Below are positions 11,742 to 24,008 of a stretch of DNA of 64,000 nt, in pieces. The DNA comes from Enoplolaimus lenunculus (lineage: Eukaryota > Nematoda > Enoplea > Enoplida > Thoracostomopsidae): contig JASANG010000226.1 of assembly GCA_030248215.1 (NCBI GenBank), forward strand, positions 24,523-88,522. The letters run 5' to 3'. The translations under genes were made by a program, and so were the position numbers. How positions within the stretch are numbered: position 1 is the first letter of the stretch; each line of letters starts with the position of its first letter. The notes under the pieces were generated by a model. That model worked only from the letters and a program-made list of their open reading frames with translations, was not told the origin of the DNA and made no database searches.

Positions 11742-12188
11742 GACAGTGGCGGATCCAGGACTGGACGAGGGATGTATCATCTCGTCGGCCGTCGCGCAAA
11801 TGGATCGTCTGCCGTTAGCGTTTTTTAGCCAAATAAGGATGAAAAATGATGTATAACGAAACCTCGAAATTTTTGCGCCTTCTGCGTGATTGGTCGATGA
11901 AAAAAAAGGCGAATTAAAGAAACCTAAAATTTTTTGCGCCTTCTTCGTGATTGGTCGATGAAAAAATGGCGAGTAAAAAAACCTAAAAAATTTTGCGCCT
12001 TCTTCGTGATTGGTCGATGAAAAAATGGTGTACAAAACGAAACCTCAAGATTTCTGCAGCTTCTTCATGATTGGACACTGTTGAAATATTGAAACATTTG
12101 CTAAAAACGCGCTTTTGAAAACTGTACAATTTTGCAACGCAAAAAGTATATGTTTGCCCTACAGAAAAATCCTGGATTTGCCGCTGTC
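11742..12188. mobile_element. Family K MITE with internal 60-bp tandem repeats
   Basis: The left end GACAGTGGCGGATCCAGGA and the right end TCCTGGATTTGCCGCTGTC are inverted copies with one or two mismatches. The interior holds nearly four 60-bp units (11857-12080) built on GAAACCT..TTTTGCGCCTTC..GTGATTGGTCGATGAAAAA. Confidence 0.75.
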
Positions 12189-13014
12189 AATCAGTGTTTT
12201 AGTTTAATTGCTTAGACTGACTGGGTATAAGGGCGAATTTAGCAGTAAATTTCTTCATGAAAAATAACATACAATTTTTTCTTCATATCACACAAACGCT
12301 TTCTGAAACGTTTTTTAAAATAAAATCCGGACTCGGTTTAGGAAATTTACTTAAAATTAAGTTTAGCAATAATAAAATATCAAAATTAACCAGCGCAAGA
12401 GTCACAACCGAAGTTAGATCTGTCTGCCCTGGCTATGGCAGAGAATCGACCTCCGTCTATGGCTCCGGCAGAACTGCTGCCGGATGTTCTGACGAGTTTG
12501 GTAGTGGAAATTTTGCATAGGTTGGAAAAATGTATTTGTTTGATGCTTTTAGTTTTAGAGTTTGATACAATTTAAAGCAAAAAATTGCCAAGATTTCAAA
12601 AAAATAAGCATAATAGCCATAGATTTAAGAATAGCTTGCAGATATTTGCTAAAATTAGCAAATTAACCATAATTTCAGCAACTTAATTATGAAACACCTC
12701 CGGTTCCGGCTACTGCAACTTTGTTGACCTCCGGCTACGGTATTTTTTACCTCCGGTTGCATCCTGCTGCTCAAGTATAGCAGCCTTGACTTCCGCACTC
12801 AAAAGACAAACTTGAACTATAACTAGTGAATATTACATCTTATAAATAGCATAACACTGCCAATATTGTTTAAGTTAAAAATTTCAGTAATTACAAGAGA
12901 AAACTAGCAAAATATAAAGTAAGTTTTTAAAACATATTAACTAAAAACTTCTTCAAATATCTGTTAAATCAGTATTTTATAGTTGCTTATATAACTTATT
13001 GTTTATTAAGCCTA
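12189..13014. other. Unassigned sequence
   Basis: Holds degenerate CTCCGGYTACGG-like words at 12420-12490 and 12700-12770, probably an old repeat. No gene seen. Confidence 0.35.
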
Positions 13015-13225
13015 CACTGCAAAAAATGGGGAGTCAAGTTGACTCTCTCCGAAATAGGCTCTACGGGACTACACAAACTGAGTCAAATTCGACTCCGCCA
13101 GCGTCAAACGCGCGACGGACTGAGTCAAATTTGACTCTAGTGGAGTTGTGAAATTGACTCATTTTGCGCAGTCCCGTAGAGCCTATTTCGGAGAAAGTCA
13201 ATTTGACTCACCGTTTTTTGCAGTG
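13015..13225. mobile_element. Family D foldback MITE, copy 2 (intact ends)
   Basis: Begins CACTGCAAAAAATGGGGAGT and ends CACCGTTTTTTGCAGTG, with TA on both sides. The TA duplication and the terminal CACTGC are of Tc1/mariner type. The whole element folds back on itself around a GACTC/GAGTC-rich centre. Confidence 0.88.
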
Positions 13226-13463
13226 TAGTAAAGGGCGGAAACCGTTCGAAACTTTACATTTGAATTATTTTACAGCATCTCCAGAACAAACCAATCTTAC
13301 TCTTCTGTTTCTGAAATTAGTTACTTTTTGTTTTATTTTAAGGAAAAAATAGCAACAACATTATGGCGATCTATGATATGAACAACACTGAATACAATTT
13401 GATCTGCAATGTCAGCACACGTCAAAGCAAAAACTGTAAGTTTCTTGGTATTTAGGTTAATGT

Positions 13464-13760
13464 TTAATATTCTCAAATGTGTGTAGCACATATCACCACA
13501 CCATTAAATGTATTTGAAACTTTACTAACCTTTTCAACAACTGATTTAAAAAAATGTTTAGTTTGTATGTTGTTTGTTTGTTGTTTGTTGGTTTGTTTGT
13601 TTGTTCGTATGTATGTTTTTGTTTGTTTATTTGCTTGTTTCTTTGAGAACTAGCTAACAACAGATAAAAATTTATAACTATTTTGCAACACTATACAGTG
13701 CTCCTTTTTCATCCACGATAACTGGTGATAGATGCTACAGCCATTAATAGAATACTGAAC
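13464..13760. mobile_element. Family O inverted-repeat element
   Basis: Left TATTCTCAAATGTGTGTAGC-ACATATCACC and right AACTGGTGATAGATGCTACA..AATAGAATA are inverted counterparts. The interior contains a GTTT/GTAT simple repeat (13560-13645). A better copy is at 49381-49746. Confidence 0.55.
13560..13645. repeat. (GTTT)n-like simple repeat
   Basis: Irregular GTTT, GTTG and GTAT tetramers over about 85 bp. Confidence 0.85.
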
Positions 13761-14547
13761 TTATTCACAATTTAATTCTGTTCTTTAAATTCATTTTGGT
13801 CAAAAATTTAAATTAGCAAATTTTCTAAAGACCGACACGTCATTTTTAGTAAATTTTTTACAACGACGCGTCCATTTAGTATTAATTCGATTATATTTGA
13901 GTCGTCTGCTACGTTTTTCTATGCCTTCTCGACATTTCATCAGTAAATAAATTGAGTTTATTTTAATCTGTGGGGCCTGCAATCAAAAATCAACTAAAAA
14001 ATTAACTGTCAGAATAGAATTGCTAAATTTGTTAACGATTATATTCAAAACTGTTACCTGACAAAAATGTTTTCAAATAAAGTTCGCTGTACCACTGGAC
14101 TTCTTCGTGTAGCTAAGATTTCATTTCAGGAGAAGATAACCAAAACGTTTAATAGATTTTCAGATTATTCTACAGCCTGTAGGGATACCGGTTTTCTATT
14201 CATTTAACAAATTTTAGGGCGAGATATCTCCTTGTATTACGCTTGTAAACACCCCTGGTTCGGGTATTTCATTTTCTGGCATTCGTTACCGGTTTACCCT
14301 TAAATTAATTGAAATTGGTTTAGCGGTTTTTGAAAACGGGGTCAAGAAGGTGCCGCTGCAGCTTTCCATGTGTTGCTTGTTAAACATATGATATGTCATG
14401 AATGCTGTTCGGTGAAAGCGTTGACGGGTTATTGTTCATAATTGAATATTTTCTTATAAATTAATGCTTATTACTGAAATTGGTTTTTGAGTTAATGCTG
14501 GACTGGACACTGTAAGCATATTTATGCGCTATTATAATATAAAATTA

Positions 14548-14650
14548 TCGCGCCCGTAGCCAAGGGGGCAGGGGAGCCTTCCCTGAAAAAATTTTGTCCC
14601 TCCCCCATGAAAATTATCAAACTTGGTTGTAAAGTCACCAAAAACCCTTA
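14548..14650 (+). mobile_element. Family G repeat, left arm
   Basis: Begins CGCCCGTAGCCAAGGGGGC and continues AAATTATCAAACTTGGTTGT-AAAGTCACC, the standard left part of family G. It is cut off by the family D element that follows immediately. Confidence 0.6.
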
Positions 14651-14651
14651 T

Positions 14652-14856
14652 CACTGCAAAAAATGATGAGTCAAAATCACTCTCTCCTAAATATGCTCTA
14701 CGGGACTACACAAACTGACTCAAATTCGACTCCGCCAGAGTCAAACGTGCGACTCAGTGACTCTAATTTGACTACGGCGAACTCGAATTTGACTCAGTTT
14801 GCGTAGTCCCGTTGAGCATAGGAGAAATTCAATTTGGATCACCATTTTTTGCAGTA
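14652..14856. mobile_element. Family D foldback MITE, copy 3
   Basis: CACTGCAAAAAATGATGAGT at the left and ACCATTTTTTGCAGT at the right enclose the usual GAGTCAAA/GACTC core. It sits at the break point of a family G repeat, so it appears to have inserted there. Confidence 0.85.
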
Positions 14857-15337
14857 TGAACAGTTTGCATTGCAATATATTTACCACTACAGGGCTGGTG
14901 CAAAAATTGTCCTCTGCTACTAGCCTTTAACCTGGCGGTATCAGAACATGAGATAGAAGACGACAAGTTAATAGCCCTGATTTTTGTTCATTACTATACA
15001 TACCTGTTACTAAATATATAACAGCCGAAATTTTGCGTTGTAATTCTCTCATAATCAATGCAAGTTTTCTAATTAGTTTGTTTGTTATTAATATTTATCT
15101 CCGAAAACGGTGCTTATTCGTTGTCGATAATTACAACTCTGAATTTGAGTGATTCTGAGCATCAAAACCTCGCTCCGTCAGCGACTATTGTTGGCTTGTA
15201 AATACTGTTTCGACGAATGTATATTGAGCTTAAATATTTGAAACACAGAGTCAATTTACTATTTAAGAAGTCAGAACGCCCGGCTTCAGTTGCGGACAGT
15301 TTTGATTATCCAAACAAAAAACTGTTCGACAACTTTT
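14857..15337. other. Unassigned sequence
   Basis: Nothing recognisable. Confidence 0.35.
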
Positions 15338-15515
15338 GCCAATGTATAGAACTGGACCGGAACAGTAGTATAAGCGTATTCCTAAGCCTAACCTTAAACG
15401 TAAGAACGAGCATATACCTAGGCCTTAGCCTAAGCAATAAAATTAGTCTAAATCTTAAGGTTTACACTATTGCACGCTTGCAAACAAGTTTCGCCCCTCG
15501 TCTTTACACTAAGCC
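15338..15515 (-). mobile_element. Family A MITE
   Basis: Left GCCAATGTATAGAACTGGAC, CCTAAGCC-type core, AAAATTAGTCTAAATCTTAA and right CGCCCCTCGTCTTTACACTA. Flanks CAACTTTT and CAAATTTT fit an 8-bp target duplication with one mismatch. Confidence 0.75.
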
Positions 15516-16548
15516 CCAAATTTTGAAGAATCTTTATTTAAGTTGAACTTCATTTCAAATCACAGAAATAGCACTAACCATCCAATTAGGTTTGAAATCT
15601 TTAAAATGCCAACAAAACTGGGCGTAGGCAAAATTGTGTTTCACTAAATTTCGTTTCCGTTGTTTACAGGTTTGAAATTTACGGTCATTTGTTTCGTTTA
15701 GCTTGACTCGTATAGCTTTGTGTAAACTTTAAACACATTTTTAACGTCAGTACCAAAGAAGCAAACAATGAAACTTAATATTACACTAATTTTATATCTA
15801 AAGATAGTTGCTAGAAAGTTAATTTTGGCACTGGACAGTGTTAAAATGTTAATGGAAGCTTTTTTGAAAGCCACTGGTTGATATAAGCATGTTTGAATGC
15901 CATAGAAGTCTCTTGGAGGCGCTCGTTTTATTGCAGAAACGCAAGTAAGTCAGTCTCGGACTTAAGGTTTAAGCTTAGCTTTACATGTTGCTTAATTTTA
16001 CGAGTCAGCTTTAGGTTTACAGTTTGGTTAATTTTAGGGGTGTGCTTTAGGTTTGGACATAAGCTTTGGTTAGTGAGATGCCTTTAAGTGCCGCTGACAA
16101 CCTGCGATCGCCGAATAATTTCGTTAATTTTTACTTAATTTTTTTCGCTAAATTTTGATTTTTAAAATCACACGACAAGAAATCTGAAGTTAACAACTGA
16201 GAGATTGGCTGTATCTTGCCTTGCTTCAGCGTATGCTTATCAAGTGTTCCAATTTGTTCAAATTTCAGTATTCCGCATTTGCACAAAAATGGTTCGATTT
16301 TGAAACTTTTGTATTGTTGAACTTAATTTTTCAAAAAGTATATATTCTTTAACCAAACCCAGCCCAGTAAACAAACATACCACTGCAATAATCGTTCCGT
16401 TTGATTAAAAAGCTGAATGCAACTGCAAAAGATGGTTCTAGAGTGGAATGCTACTTGAAAACGTAATTAACCTGTTTATTTGAACTGTTTGTTGTATAAA
16501 TACGCTGATGAAGCTCTTACAGTTTCTAGATCAAACATATTGAAATCA
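15516..16548. other. Unassigned sequence
   Basis: No gene seen. Loose TTTAGGTTT words at 15960-16080 are too degraded to assign to family A. Confidence 0.35.
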
Positions 16549-16766
16549 GGGCCCGTATTCTCAAATGTGTATAACAAATATTGTCAGTTAGTCACAGGTT
16601 TTCAAACTCACTAACTATTATACAGTTGTTGAGGTCGAAATCTGTACAGGAGTAGAGCAAATCATATGTGAAAAATGTGCTGAATTTTGAGCCCTAGCAT
16701 TCATTTGTTCGAATCTTAAGGCTTATTACTAACTGGTGGTAGGTGCAACACACGTCTGTTTCCTTT
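16549..16766. mobile_element. Family O inverted-repeat element
   Basis: Left GGCCCGTATTCTCAAATGTG and right ACTAACTGGTGGTAGGTGCA-ACACACG; the right part is the inverted counterpart of the left subterminal ...CAGTTAGTCAC. Degraded. Confidence 0.5.
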
Positions 16767-17034
16767 CTCAACTCAAGGCTTAAAATTGATTCTATTGAAA
16801 TAATTTTAAAATTAATTTTTTAAAATATTCGTTCATAGCTTAAAACAGTTTTAGTATACTTAAAAGCGCTGCAACGTTTAAGAATCCGAAGCCAAAAACA
16901 CCTATTTTCAATGTTGTAGCTAATTCATGGTAAACAATACATTTGCTTACTTGCTTCAATTAAAGGCCCCAAGAAAAAAAACTGCAATATTCAAATTCTA
17001 TTCTCTGATCTCTGTAGCATCAAATTAGTTGGGT

Positions 17035-17366
17035 TTCTGAAACCCTACTTAAGTGCGACTTTATAATACTTAAGTGTGTGCTAAGCATTTAAGTACTGAG
17101 CCAATTTATCGTTAATAAAAGCGTACTTAAGTTATGTAAATACTAAAGCCAATGACCAATTTTGATCTGCTACAGACTATCAGTTTATGTGTTTTAACCT
17201 TGGTGTAACTGAGATTGTAGACTGACCATGGCTCTTAATATAAAGCAAATTAAGGCTTCTGGTTATAACACTGGTTCAATTTTTGACAGTTATTTGTTTT
17301 TGTTCAAAAAGCTAAGTATTTACTTAAGTCGGCTACTTAAGTAACTACGTAAGCATAATTTTAGTA
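17035..17366. repeat. Family C repeat rich in ACTTAAGT
   Basis: ACTTAAGT and AAGTATTTACTTAAG words are concentrated at both edges (17045-17140 and 17310-17345). A related sequence splits a family B element at 53.5 kb. Boundaries are approximate. Confidence 0.5.
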
Positions 17367-17368
17367 AA

Positions 17369-17749
17369 TACTGTAGTGACCCGAATAAGAGAGAGGGATT
17401 GATATTTATTCGGCCTCTCGAGAGGGTACCCCTCTCCGGTATCGCAACTATCTGGTGAATAAAACGTTTTTCGCCTTGCATCAAAAAATTGAGCGATAAT
17501 GCAAGGTTATACTTTGGGATGTTACTTTCAAAACTTAACTACGCTTTAAAGTATCCAACTCAACTTTATATGGGCCTAGAGTCATTTATGCACTACAATT
17601 ATGGATAATTGGCATTTGTGGACTCAAATTTTAGTTTGGGAACTCTATCTGTTGCGGACACGTATTAGGGATACGGACTCCTATTGATTGGGACTCAAAA
17701 TGGGGACCCCCGCTTATTACCTTCCCTTCTTATTCAGGTCATTACTGTA
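17369..17749 (+). mobile_element. Family F MITE, full length
   Basis: Left TACTGTAGTGACCCGAATAA and right TTATTCAGGTCATTACTGTA are inverted repeats over about 20 bp. The interior is shared in the same order with copies at 35.3, 48.1 and 52.6 kb, including GAGCGATAATGCAA and GACTCCTATTGATTGGGACT. Confidence 0.85.
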
Positions 17750-18185
17750 ATTTATGATATATAGTAAAGCATCAATAAAAAATCTCAAGTTCTTTTTTCG
17801 TATCCTAGCTTACTGTTTATATCCGTTTTTCTACAGGACTACTGCTTTAACCTCCGGCGTTGATACTTGGGTACTTACCTTTTTCTACGGATCTTGACGC
17901 TTTATTACCTTTTGCCCGGCAAAAATAAACATGGGGTCACAATATGTGATCGAGCAGCCCACGCCACCGGTTGATAGCTGACATATGACCGACATAACCT
18001 ACGACCCAGGATTTAACTTTTTCAGCAATTAAAGAAAAACCAAATCATCTTGTTCCAGTATAGCAAGACACGTAAGCTCAATAAAATATTTTTATGAAAT
18101 GCTACAAGTTTAGCAGTCAGCTATTCGTTAAGTATGCAACATTCTTATGCTAAATAAAATTTACATATAACGCCCAGACGTTGAA

Positions 18186-18530
18186 TTGCACAATAGCAAA
18201 AATGCACGATACTCTTTAACAAGAGCGTGCAACTGGGTACATTCTGTGCAGAAAAGAAAGTATCCAACGCGCGAACCGTTTTTCGACTACGCCCTTCCAT
18301 ATTTAGTGAGGTCCAAATTTTCAGAGACTGAAATTCATATCCTGTGGTATACCCTGAAATGTTGTCCGCTTACATTTTGAACAAAAGTTAACGTGCAATA
18401 AATGAAAAATTGACCGTTCTAAATTTGGGGCCAAGGCGAAAACAGAACGCTTGAATGCTGGTACATTTTGTACCACACACAATCTATCAAGTTGCACACT
18501 CTTGTAATCATCCACTTTTGGCAATAGTAA
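18186..18530. mobile_element. Family H element
   Basis: The left GCACGATACTCTTTAACAAG-AGCGTGCAAC and right GTTGCACACTCTTGTAATCA-TCCACTTTTGG ends are inverted copies. Subterminal GTACATTCTGTGCAGAAAAG and GGTACATTTTGTACCA recur in other H copies. Confidence 0.7.
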
Positions 18531-18644
18531 TGAATTATGGGTCATAACCAATCAAAATTCGCAAAATTTTAGCCCATGGCTATGGACCTCTGCGACCAAA
18601 TGTACAAAGTTCATTTGCTCCCACACCTTCAGTTACTCTCTGCT

Positions 18645-18710
18645 GTCTTACCTTAAGCTAATTACAGCAAGAATGGATGATCACTCTTTATAATAAGAGT
18701 GTGCAACTAC
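18645..18710 (+). mobile_element. Family H end fragment
   Basis: CAAGAATGGATGATCACTCT and AGAGTGTGCAACTACAGAC match one family H terminus only. Confidence 0.5.
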
Positions 18711-19542
18711 AGACAAAAAAGTATTTCTACACAAAAAAGTATTTCTGAATTTATTAAGAAAAGTGTTTTGCGAAGCAAATCTGAAAAATTTTGCTGATAT
18801 TTAAGACAATTTTTCTAAAAATATCTGGAAAACGTTTATTTTCAGACTTTATTTCAAAACGTTTTTTGAAAACATTTCTGTTATATAACAGAAATACTTT
18901 TCAAGTGCACCTTGCTAATCATATTTCTCAAATGTAAGAAATTTTTTCTTAAAATTTTTGACTTGCATACATGCTCTCGTGCACAACTACAGATTTTTTC
19001 TGTTTTATCTTTTTTTTCTCCTAACTCATTGGGGGCTGTCTACTGTTTCTCACAGACTGTAAATGTTTTTTGCCGTCCTTTTAAAGCAACAAACACCTGG
19101 GACCACTCGGCGTAGAAAAAGCTAATTAGGAACCACAAATACTAAGTAATATGCTGTGCAAGCGGACACTAGAATAATGGTATATTTGCTAAATTGCCCT
19201 GTAAATTAGCCGTGTTCGCTTGTTTTAACCAAAGGCTGTACAGTCCTATGTCTGTTATTGGTTCTAGAAACGTTGAACTGAACGTTTATAATATATATTA
19301 TAGATAGCATCGCGGTATTAATGGTGGGTCCAGGGGGCCTGTGCCCCGCGCCTTCCACCAAAACGGTCTTCTCACCAACCAAAAACTGACTATACGGTTT
19401 AATGGATAACAAGCCATCAAAATCATCATGGATATTTTGGAAAGTACTGATTGTGTTCTCCGGGTCTGGTTATACATCTCGATAAATATAAACCCGTATA
19501 CAACTTTATCTGTGTTATTAACGATCCAACTGTTGTCTGCTA
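18711..19542. other. Unassigned sequence
   Basis: No supported gene or bounded repeat. Confidence 0.35.
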
Positions 19543-19747
19543 CACTGCAAAAAATGATGCGTCAAATTGACTCTCTCCGAAATAGGCTCTACGGGACTAC
19601 ACAAACTAAGTCCAATTCGACTCCGACAGAGTCGAATTCGACTCAGTCGCAGGTTTGACTCTGGCGGAATCGAATTTGACTCAGTTTGTGTAGTCCCGTA
19701 GAACCTATTTCGGAGTGAGTCAATTTGACTCACCATTTTTGGCAGTG
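19543..19747. mobile_element. Family D foldback MITE, copy 4
   Basis: CACTGCAAAAAATGATGCGT to CACCATTTTTGGCAGTG, flanked by TA on both sides. Central GAGTCGAATTCGACTC is a perfect palindrome. Confidence 0.88.
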
Positions 19748-20787
19748 TAGGGCTTAAATGTTCATTGTGTGTTGTTTTTGTCACGCAGGCCCCAGGCTTC
19801 CCACCAACTTAAACCGGCTTCGGTTGGCCGGGTTGGAGCTACGCCTCGCCAAATCTTTCGTTTGCGCCACCAATGTTTCCTGTATGATCCAAACATTAGT
19901 AAGCCTCCGTTTGATCAATTCGATTAATTCCTCTGACCAGGTCTGCAGCCACAGAAGGACTAGAAGCACCTCAGCCCGAGCAAAATAATTTGACCCACCT
20001 AGAAAGTTTCAACCTTGTTATAAGTAAATCTAAAATGGTTGCATGTACCTCGTGCGAAAAAATTTTGGTCCCGCCTCCGTCAGTATGATCAGCTCACTAC
20101 TGGCCTGCATATGATACGCCTAAGCACTTTAATTGGTGTTTTAGCTACGGCTTAAAACTTCAAAATTAATGAAAATTGGTTTAGAAATGTAATTTTTAGA
20201 CTTTTGAGTTGTAGTAAATTTTTATCGTAGAGACGTTCACCGTCACGAGTCACCAAATAAGCGTGGCCACAACTGTGTGACCTTTAGTACAATTACCGCA
20301 AATGTCTCGAAGCCTAAATTGTTGCTGAAGTTGGTTTGTTTACCAAAACCGTGGAGCATATAAGAGTTGATCTAATTTCCAATTTGGTCTGTGTCACTTT
20401 TGTCAAGTGTTTCGTTGTTCTCTTAGCTTTTTTCTATCTTGTAGACTACTCAAGGCATTGTTTTTAAATATATGAACTATGAACCCTTTTTTTGGTGAAA
20501 TACGGCGATGACGGACAGTAACGAAGTACTACGAACATCGTCGGACCGTAACGGACGGAGCCGGACCCCATCATATGTATAGCGAATCTTAGGCCAAAAC
20601 TTTTCGGTTTATAAGTTCACCGATCGACCTGTCTCCCAACGGTCAGGCCCATATAATTAGCAAGGGTCGAATTTGTTTAAAAACCGTTTCTGCCAACTGT
20701 TCTGTTTTTGATTAAAATTTTTCGTTATTGTCCAAAAATGCTTATATAACCACTAATATTGTTTGGGTACTAAATGCACACTTGGTA
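19748..20787. other. Unassigned sequence
   Basis: No supported gene. Reading frames are open on both strands at 19758-19988 but show no family resemblance or splice pattern. Confidence 0.35.
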
Positions 20788-21113
20788 ATGCCAAGAGTGG
20801 ATGATGCATACTTTAACACGTGTACGCAATTGAGAACATTCTGTGTAGAAAGGAATGTACCCGGCACGCGTTGCGCTTCTGGCCTACGCCCCTTTGTTTA
20901 AAGGCGGGTATAACCAATGCGAACCATGACACTTTATGTATCCGGCAACCAAAACTGCACCGCTTATAGATTAATTTAGGGCTATTGCATGTGACAACGA
21001 CCCCCCTCTAAACAAGGGGGGGTCGGCCAAAAACGCACCGCCCGAAGGTACATTTTGTATCATGCAAAATCGCAAAAGTTGCACACACTTGTATTATGCA
21101 CTCTTGGTAATGC
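20788..21113. mobile_element. Family H element
   Basis: Left AATGCCAAGAGTGGATGATG-CATACTTT and right TTGCACACACTTGTATTATG-CACTCTTGG are inverted. The interior shares CATTCTGTGTAGAAAGGAAT and a CCCCTCTAAACAAGGGGGG hairpin with the copy at 39.5 kb. Confidence 0.7.
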
Positions 21114-21715
21114 GAATCCCGCAACTGCGCTCGTATGAAAATTTTGACAATGAAGAACGGAAGACATTGTCATATTTTTGCTAAGAAATATCTGTCTGTT
21201 ATACACCAACATTTGATGCTTTTCAAAGACGCTGCACATTACAGACAGATTGTATTTGAAACAGTTTTTGACACTCGCTTACAAGTTTACGCCAGGAAAC
21301 ATATTTATTCAGCCGAAAAAAATTGCGCGACGTACAATAAATTGATAGAAAAAGTCTTTTTTTATGCTTATCTGTCTTAGAATGAGTGAAAACTGTTCGC
21401 AAAACGTATCTGGCGATAATGTCCAGTTAGCAGTTGGTCTCTAGCTAGCGATTACCGGCAGCTGCATAGCTTTTAATTAGCGTCAAAGTAGGCGGGACGA
21501 TTTGCCAAATACGTAGCTCATTTTAAAGTTTCATTTTACTGGTTCGAAACCTACAAGACCTATCACCAACTGACGATATGTGCTATTACAGGTAGTTCAG
21601 AATATTTTGCTAGATTTTATATTTTTTGGCTTTGGAGTGTAAAATATTTTCTGAGCTAAACACAGTTACCTATGTCGCTTGTGTATCTGGCATCAAAACG
21701 TGTACGCCATGAACG

Positions 21716-21808
21716 AAATAAGCCCACGTCTAAGCAAAAAATAGCCTAAAGTTCAAGCTAACTTTATTACTGTCCCACGGAATAACGTTCCGCCCATGAT
21801 CATTACCC
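21716..21808 (-). mobile_element. Family A MITE, terminal part
   Basis: CTAAGCAAAAAATAGCCTAAAG, ACTTTATTACTGTCCCACGG and ACGTTCCGCCCATGATCATT preserve the reverse-strand subterminal region. The opposite end is missing. Confidence 0.6.
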
Positions 21809-22425
21809 GAACGGTAACTCTCATCCGATAATTCACCGTATGATTGTCTAAAAACGCTACCTACACCACCAACATTTTTATTTGGTTAAATCTACATTTG
21901 TTTTATCAGAGTCATAGTTTACAAAAATGTATCCCCTGAGAACTTTTGTCACCTGGTATTAGCCCCAGTCTCGTTGAGTTAAATTATATAATTCAACCTA
22001 TATGTACACCATTAAAAGGCCATTATTCATAATTAATATAGTATTTTCGACGTTGCAATATATTGCAATTTGTTGCATTTTCGCTCAAAGTCATTTCCCA
22101 TAATTATTTCTGCGGGTCACAGTGTTTCGTAAATGAATGCCTTACAAATCATACCACCCTGGTTCTTTGCAGCACCACCACAATAATTGGATCTTTTGAA
22201 AGTAAAGGTCAACCCGCAGTTAAAACAAAAAGGTTAACATCTAGAAACGTATTTTCAACTGTGATGAGCATCTGCCATCAGGTGAGCATATCAAGAATGT
22301 GGGAACAGGGGTGCCAAGTGTATCAGTTGGCACCCCTAAAATAATATGCGGGGGTTGCTGAAATCTCAAAAGCCGACCAGACTAAAGTTTCATGCTTGAA
22401 TTTAAACGTCTGATACAAAAATTGG

Positions 22426-22614
22426 GGCCCATGTATAGAACAGGGCCGGGTCGTTTTCCGGAGGGGCTAAAATGAGTCAGTTTAAGCTTTAGACTATTTT
22501 TTTGCTTAGGCTTAGGCTTAGGAATAGGCTCATCCATATGCTTAGGCTTAGGCTTTGCCTTAGGCTTAGGAATATGATTATACTACTGTTCCGACCCTGT
22601 TCTATACATGGGCC
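22426..22614 (+). mobile_element. Family A MITE, complete
   Basis: Inverted ends GGCCCATGTATAGAACAGGG and CCCTGTTCTATACATGGGCC match nearly base for base. The core is GGCTTAGGCTTAGG. Flanks AAAATTGG and AAAATCGT are a degraded octamer duplication. Confidence 0.85.
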
Positions 22615-22865
22615 AAAATCGTGATATCTCCTCGCTCACTTAGCTGGGGGATAGTTTAGAGCCGCTGAATCGAAGTTTGAATTTCGTTCTGGTTTGATTT
22701 AGAGTTTAGTTATGGGAAACCCATTCCTCGTTGCTCTAATATTTCGGCTTCTTCAAAACGTTTCATTTTTATATATAAACAGTGATTTTAACTAAGGTCA
22801 ATCTTACTTATATAACTGCGCTGTTTTACAGAGGCCATCGTGGTATATAATTGGTCTTAGTACCT

Positions 22866-23025
22866 ATAGAAATGTATAAAAGAGGGCCGTAACAGTAGTA
22901 TAAGCATATTCCTAAGCCTAAGCCTACGTTTAAGCCGTGCTCAAGTAATAAATTAGTCCAAAGCTTAAGTTACTTTATCGCAATCCTGCAAAAAAAACGT
23001 TTGGCACCTGATCTTTACATTTGCC
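22866..23025 (-). mobile_element. Family A MITE
   Basis: AGTATAAGCATATTCCTAAG, a short CCTAAGCC core, TTAGTCCAAAGCTTAAG, TTTATCGCAATCCTGC and the terminus CACCTGATCTTTACATTTG-CC, in the usual reverse order. Confidence 0.7.
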
Positions 23026-23482
23026 GTATGTAGATGTACTTACCCCCAAGGTCAATAAGCTAGAAAACTACCATTTAAAAAACTGATTTGTGAACAGTAA
23101 TTTTCGTCAAAAAGAAAATTACACCAAAGTTGTTAAGATTTTATGAACCAACGTTGAAAATGAACCAGCTGGCTGTAGAAATCGTAACCAGTTAGTGAAA
23201 AGCCTAAAAGTAGCTTTAACTATGCTAAAGAACGGTCATAAATTAATACCTAAATCGATATGTTACACGAAATATAGCTCAGATAAAGGGGAGGTTACGG
23301 TGATCATACATTGCTCAATGTTTATGGAAATGAAATTTAATTTCTATTAAATTGAAATTTTTTTATTTTAAAATGCAAAGTTTGTTTTTGAAATTTGAAA
23401 TAATTTGAGAGATTTTTTCTTTTATACAAAACAATTTCCAAACTTTTCATATTTTAGCATCAGCCTTGGACTCAGACGTAGG

Positions 23483-23808
23483 AGGCCCGTAGCCCGAGGG
23501 GCCTAGGGATCAACCCGTCTGAGAAGAATTTTGACCCCCGTAGACAAAATTTTCAACCTTGCTTGTAAAGTAATCGAAAACTATGGCTCCCCCAAATTCT
23601 AGCGTGGGGGCCCCAAACTCTCGAGCGAGAAGCCAGACGCATTTTAAAACCTAAGCGCTTTTTGTTTCAACCGGTTAAGGTGGGGGGCCCTTTAGGGATG
23701 GGGACGTCCCAAATGAGGGGTATGAGGGGTGACTGCTCCGGCCCTGGTAGCATGCCCCTACTAAAAAATGTTTAGCTAGCCAGCAAGGTAACCTGGCGAC
23801 GGGCCTGA
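23483..23808. mobile_element. Family G repeat, probably two overlapping copies
   Basis: Begins AGGCCCGTAGCCCGAGGGG and ends AACCTGGCGACGGGCCT. The interior TTTTCAACCTTGCTTGTAAA is the family hallmark, and the extra length suggests one copy beside or inside another. Confidence 0.6.
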
Positions 23809-24008
23809 GACTAAATACGCTTAGGTTTCGCTTTAGATTTTGTGGGGAAGTGTACAAGAGCTTTCAAACGAATTTAGATGTCAAGTCAAAAAACGATTTT
23901 ATACGCATACAAATTACTCAAAATGGTATTTTATAATCATTATGTAAATATAGTGACATATTAAGTTGAGAAGTTTCCAACTTCAAATAACCATTGTAAA
24001 TATGTGTA

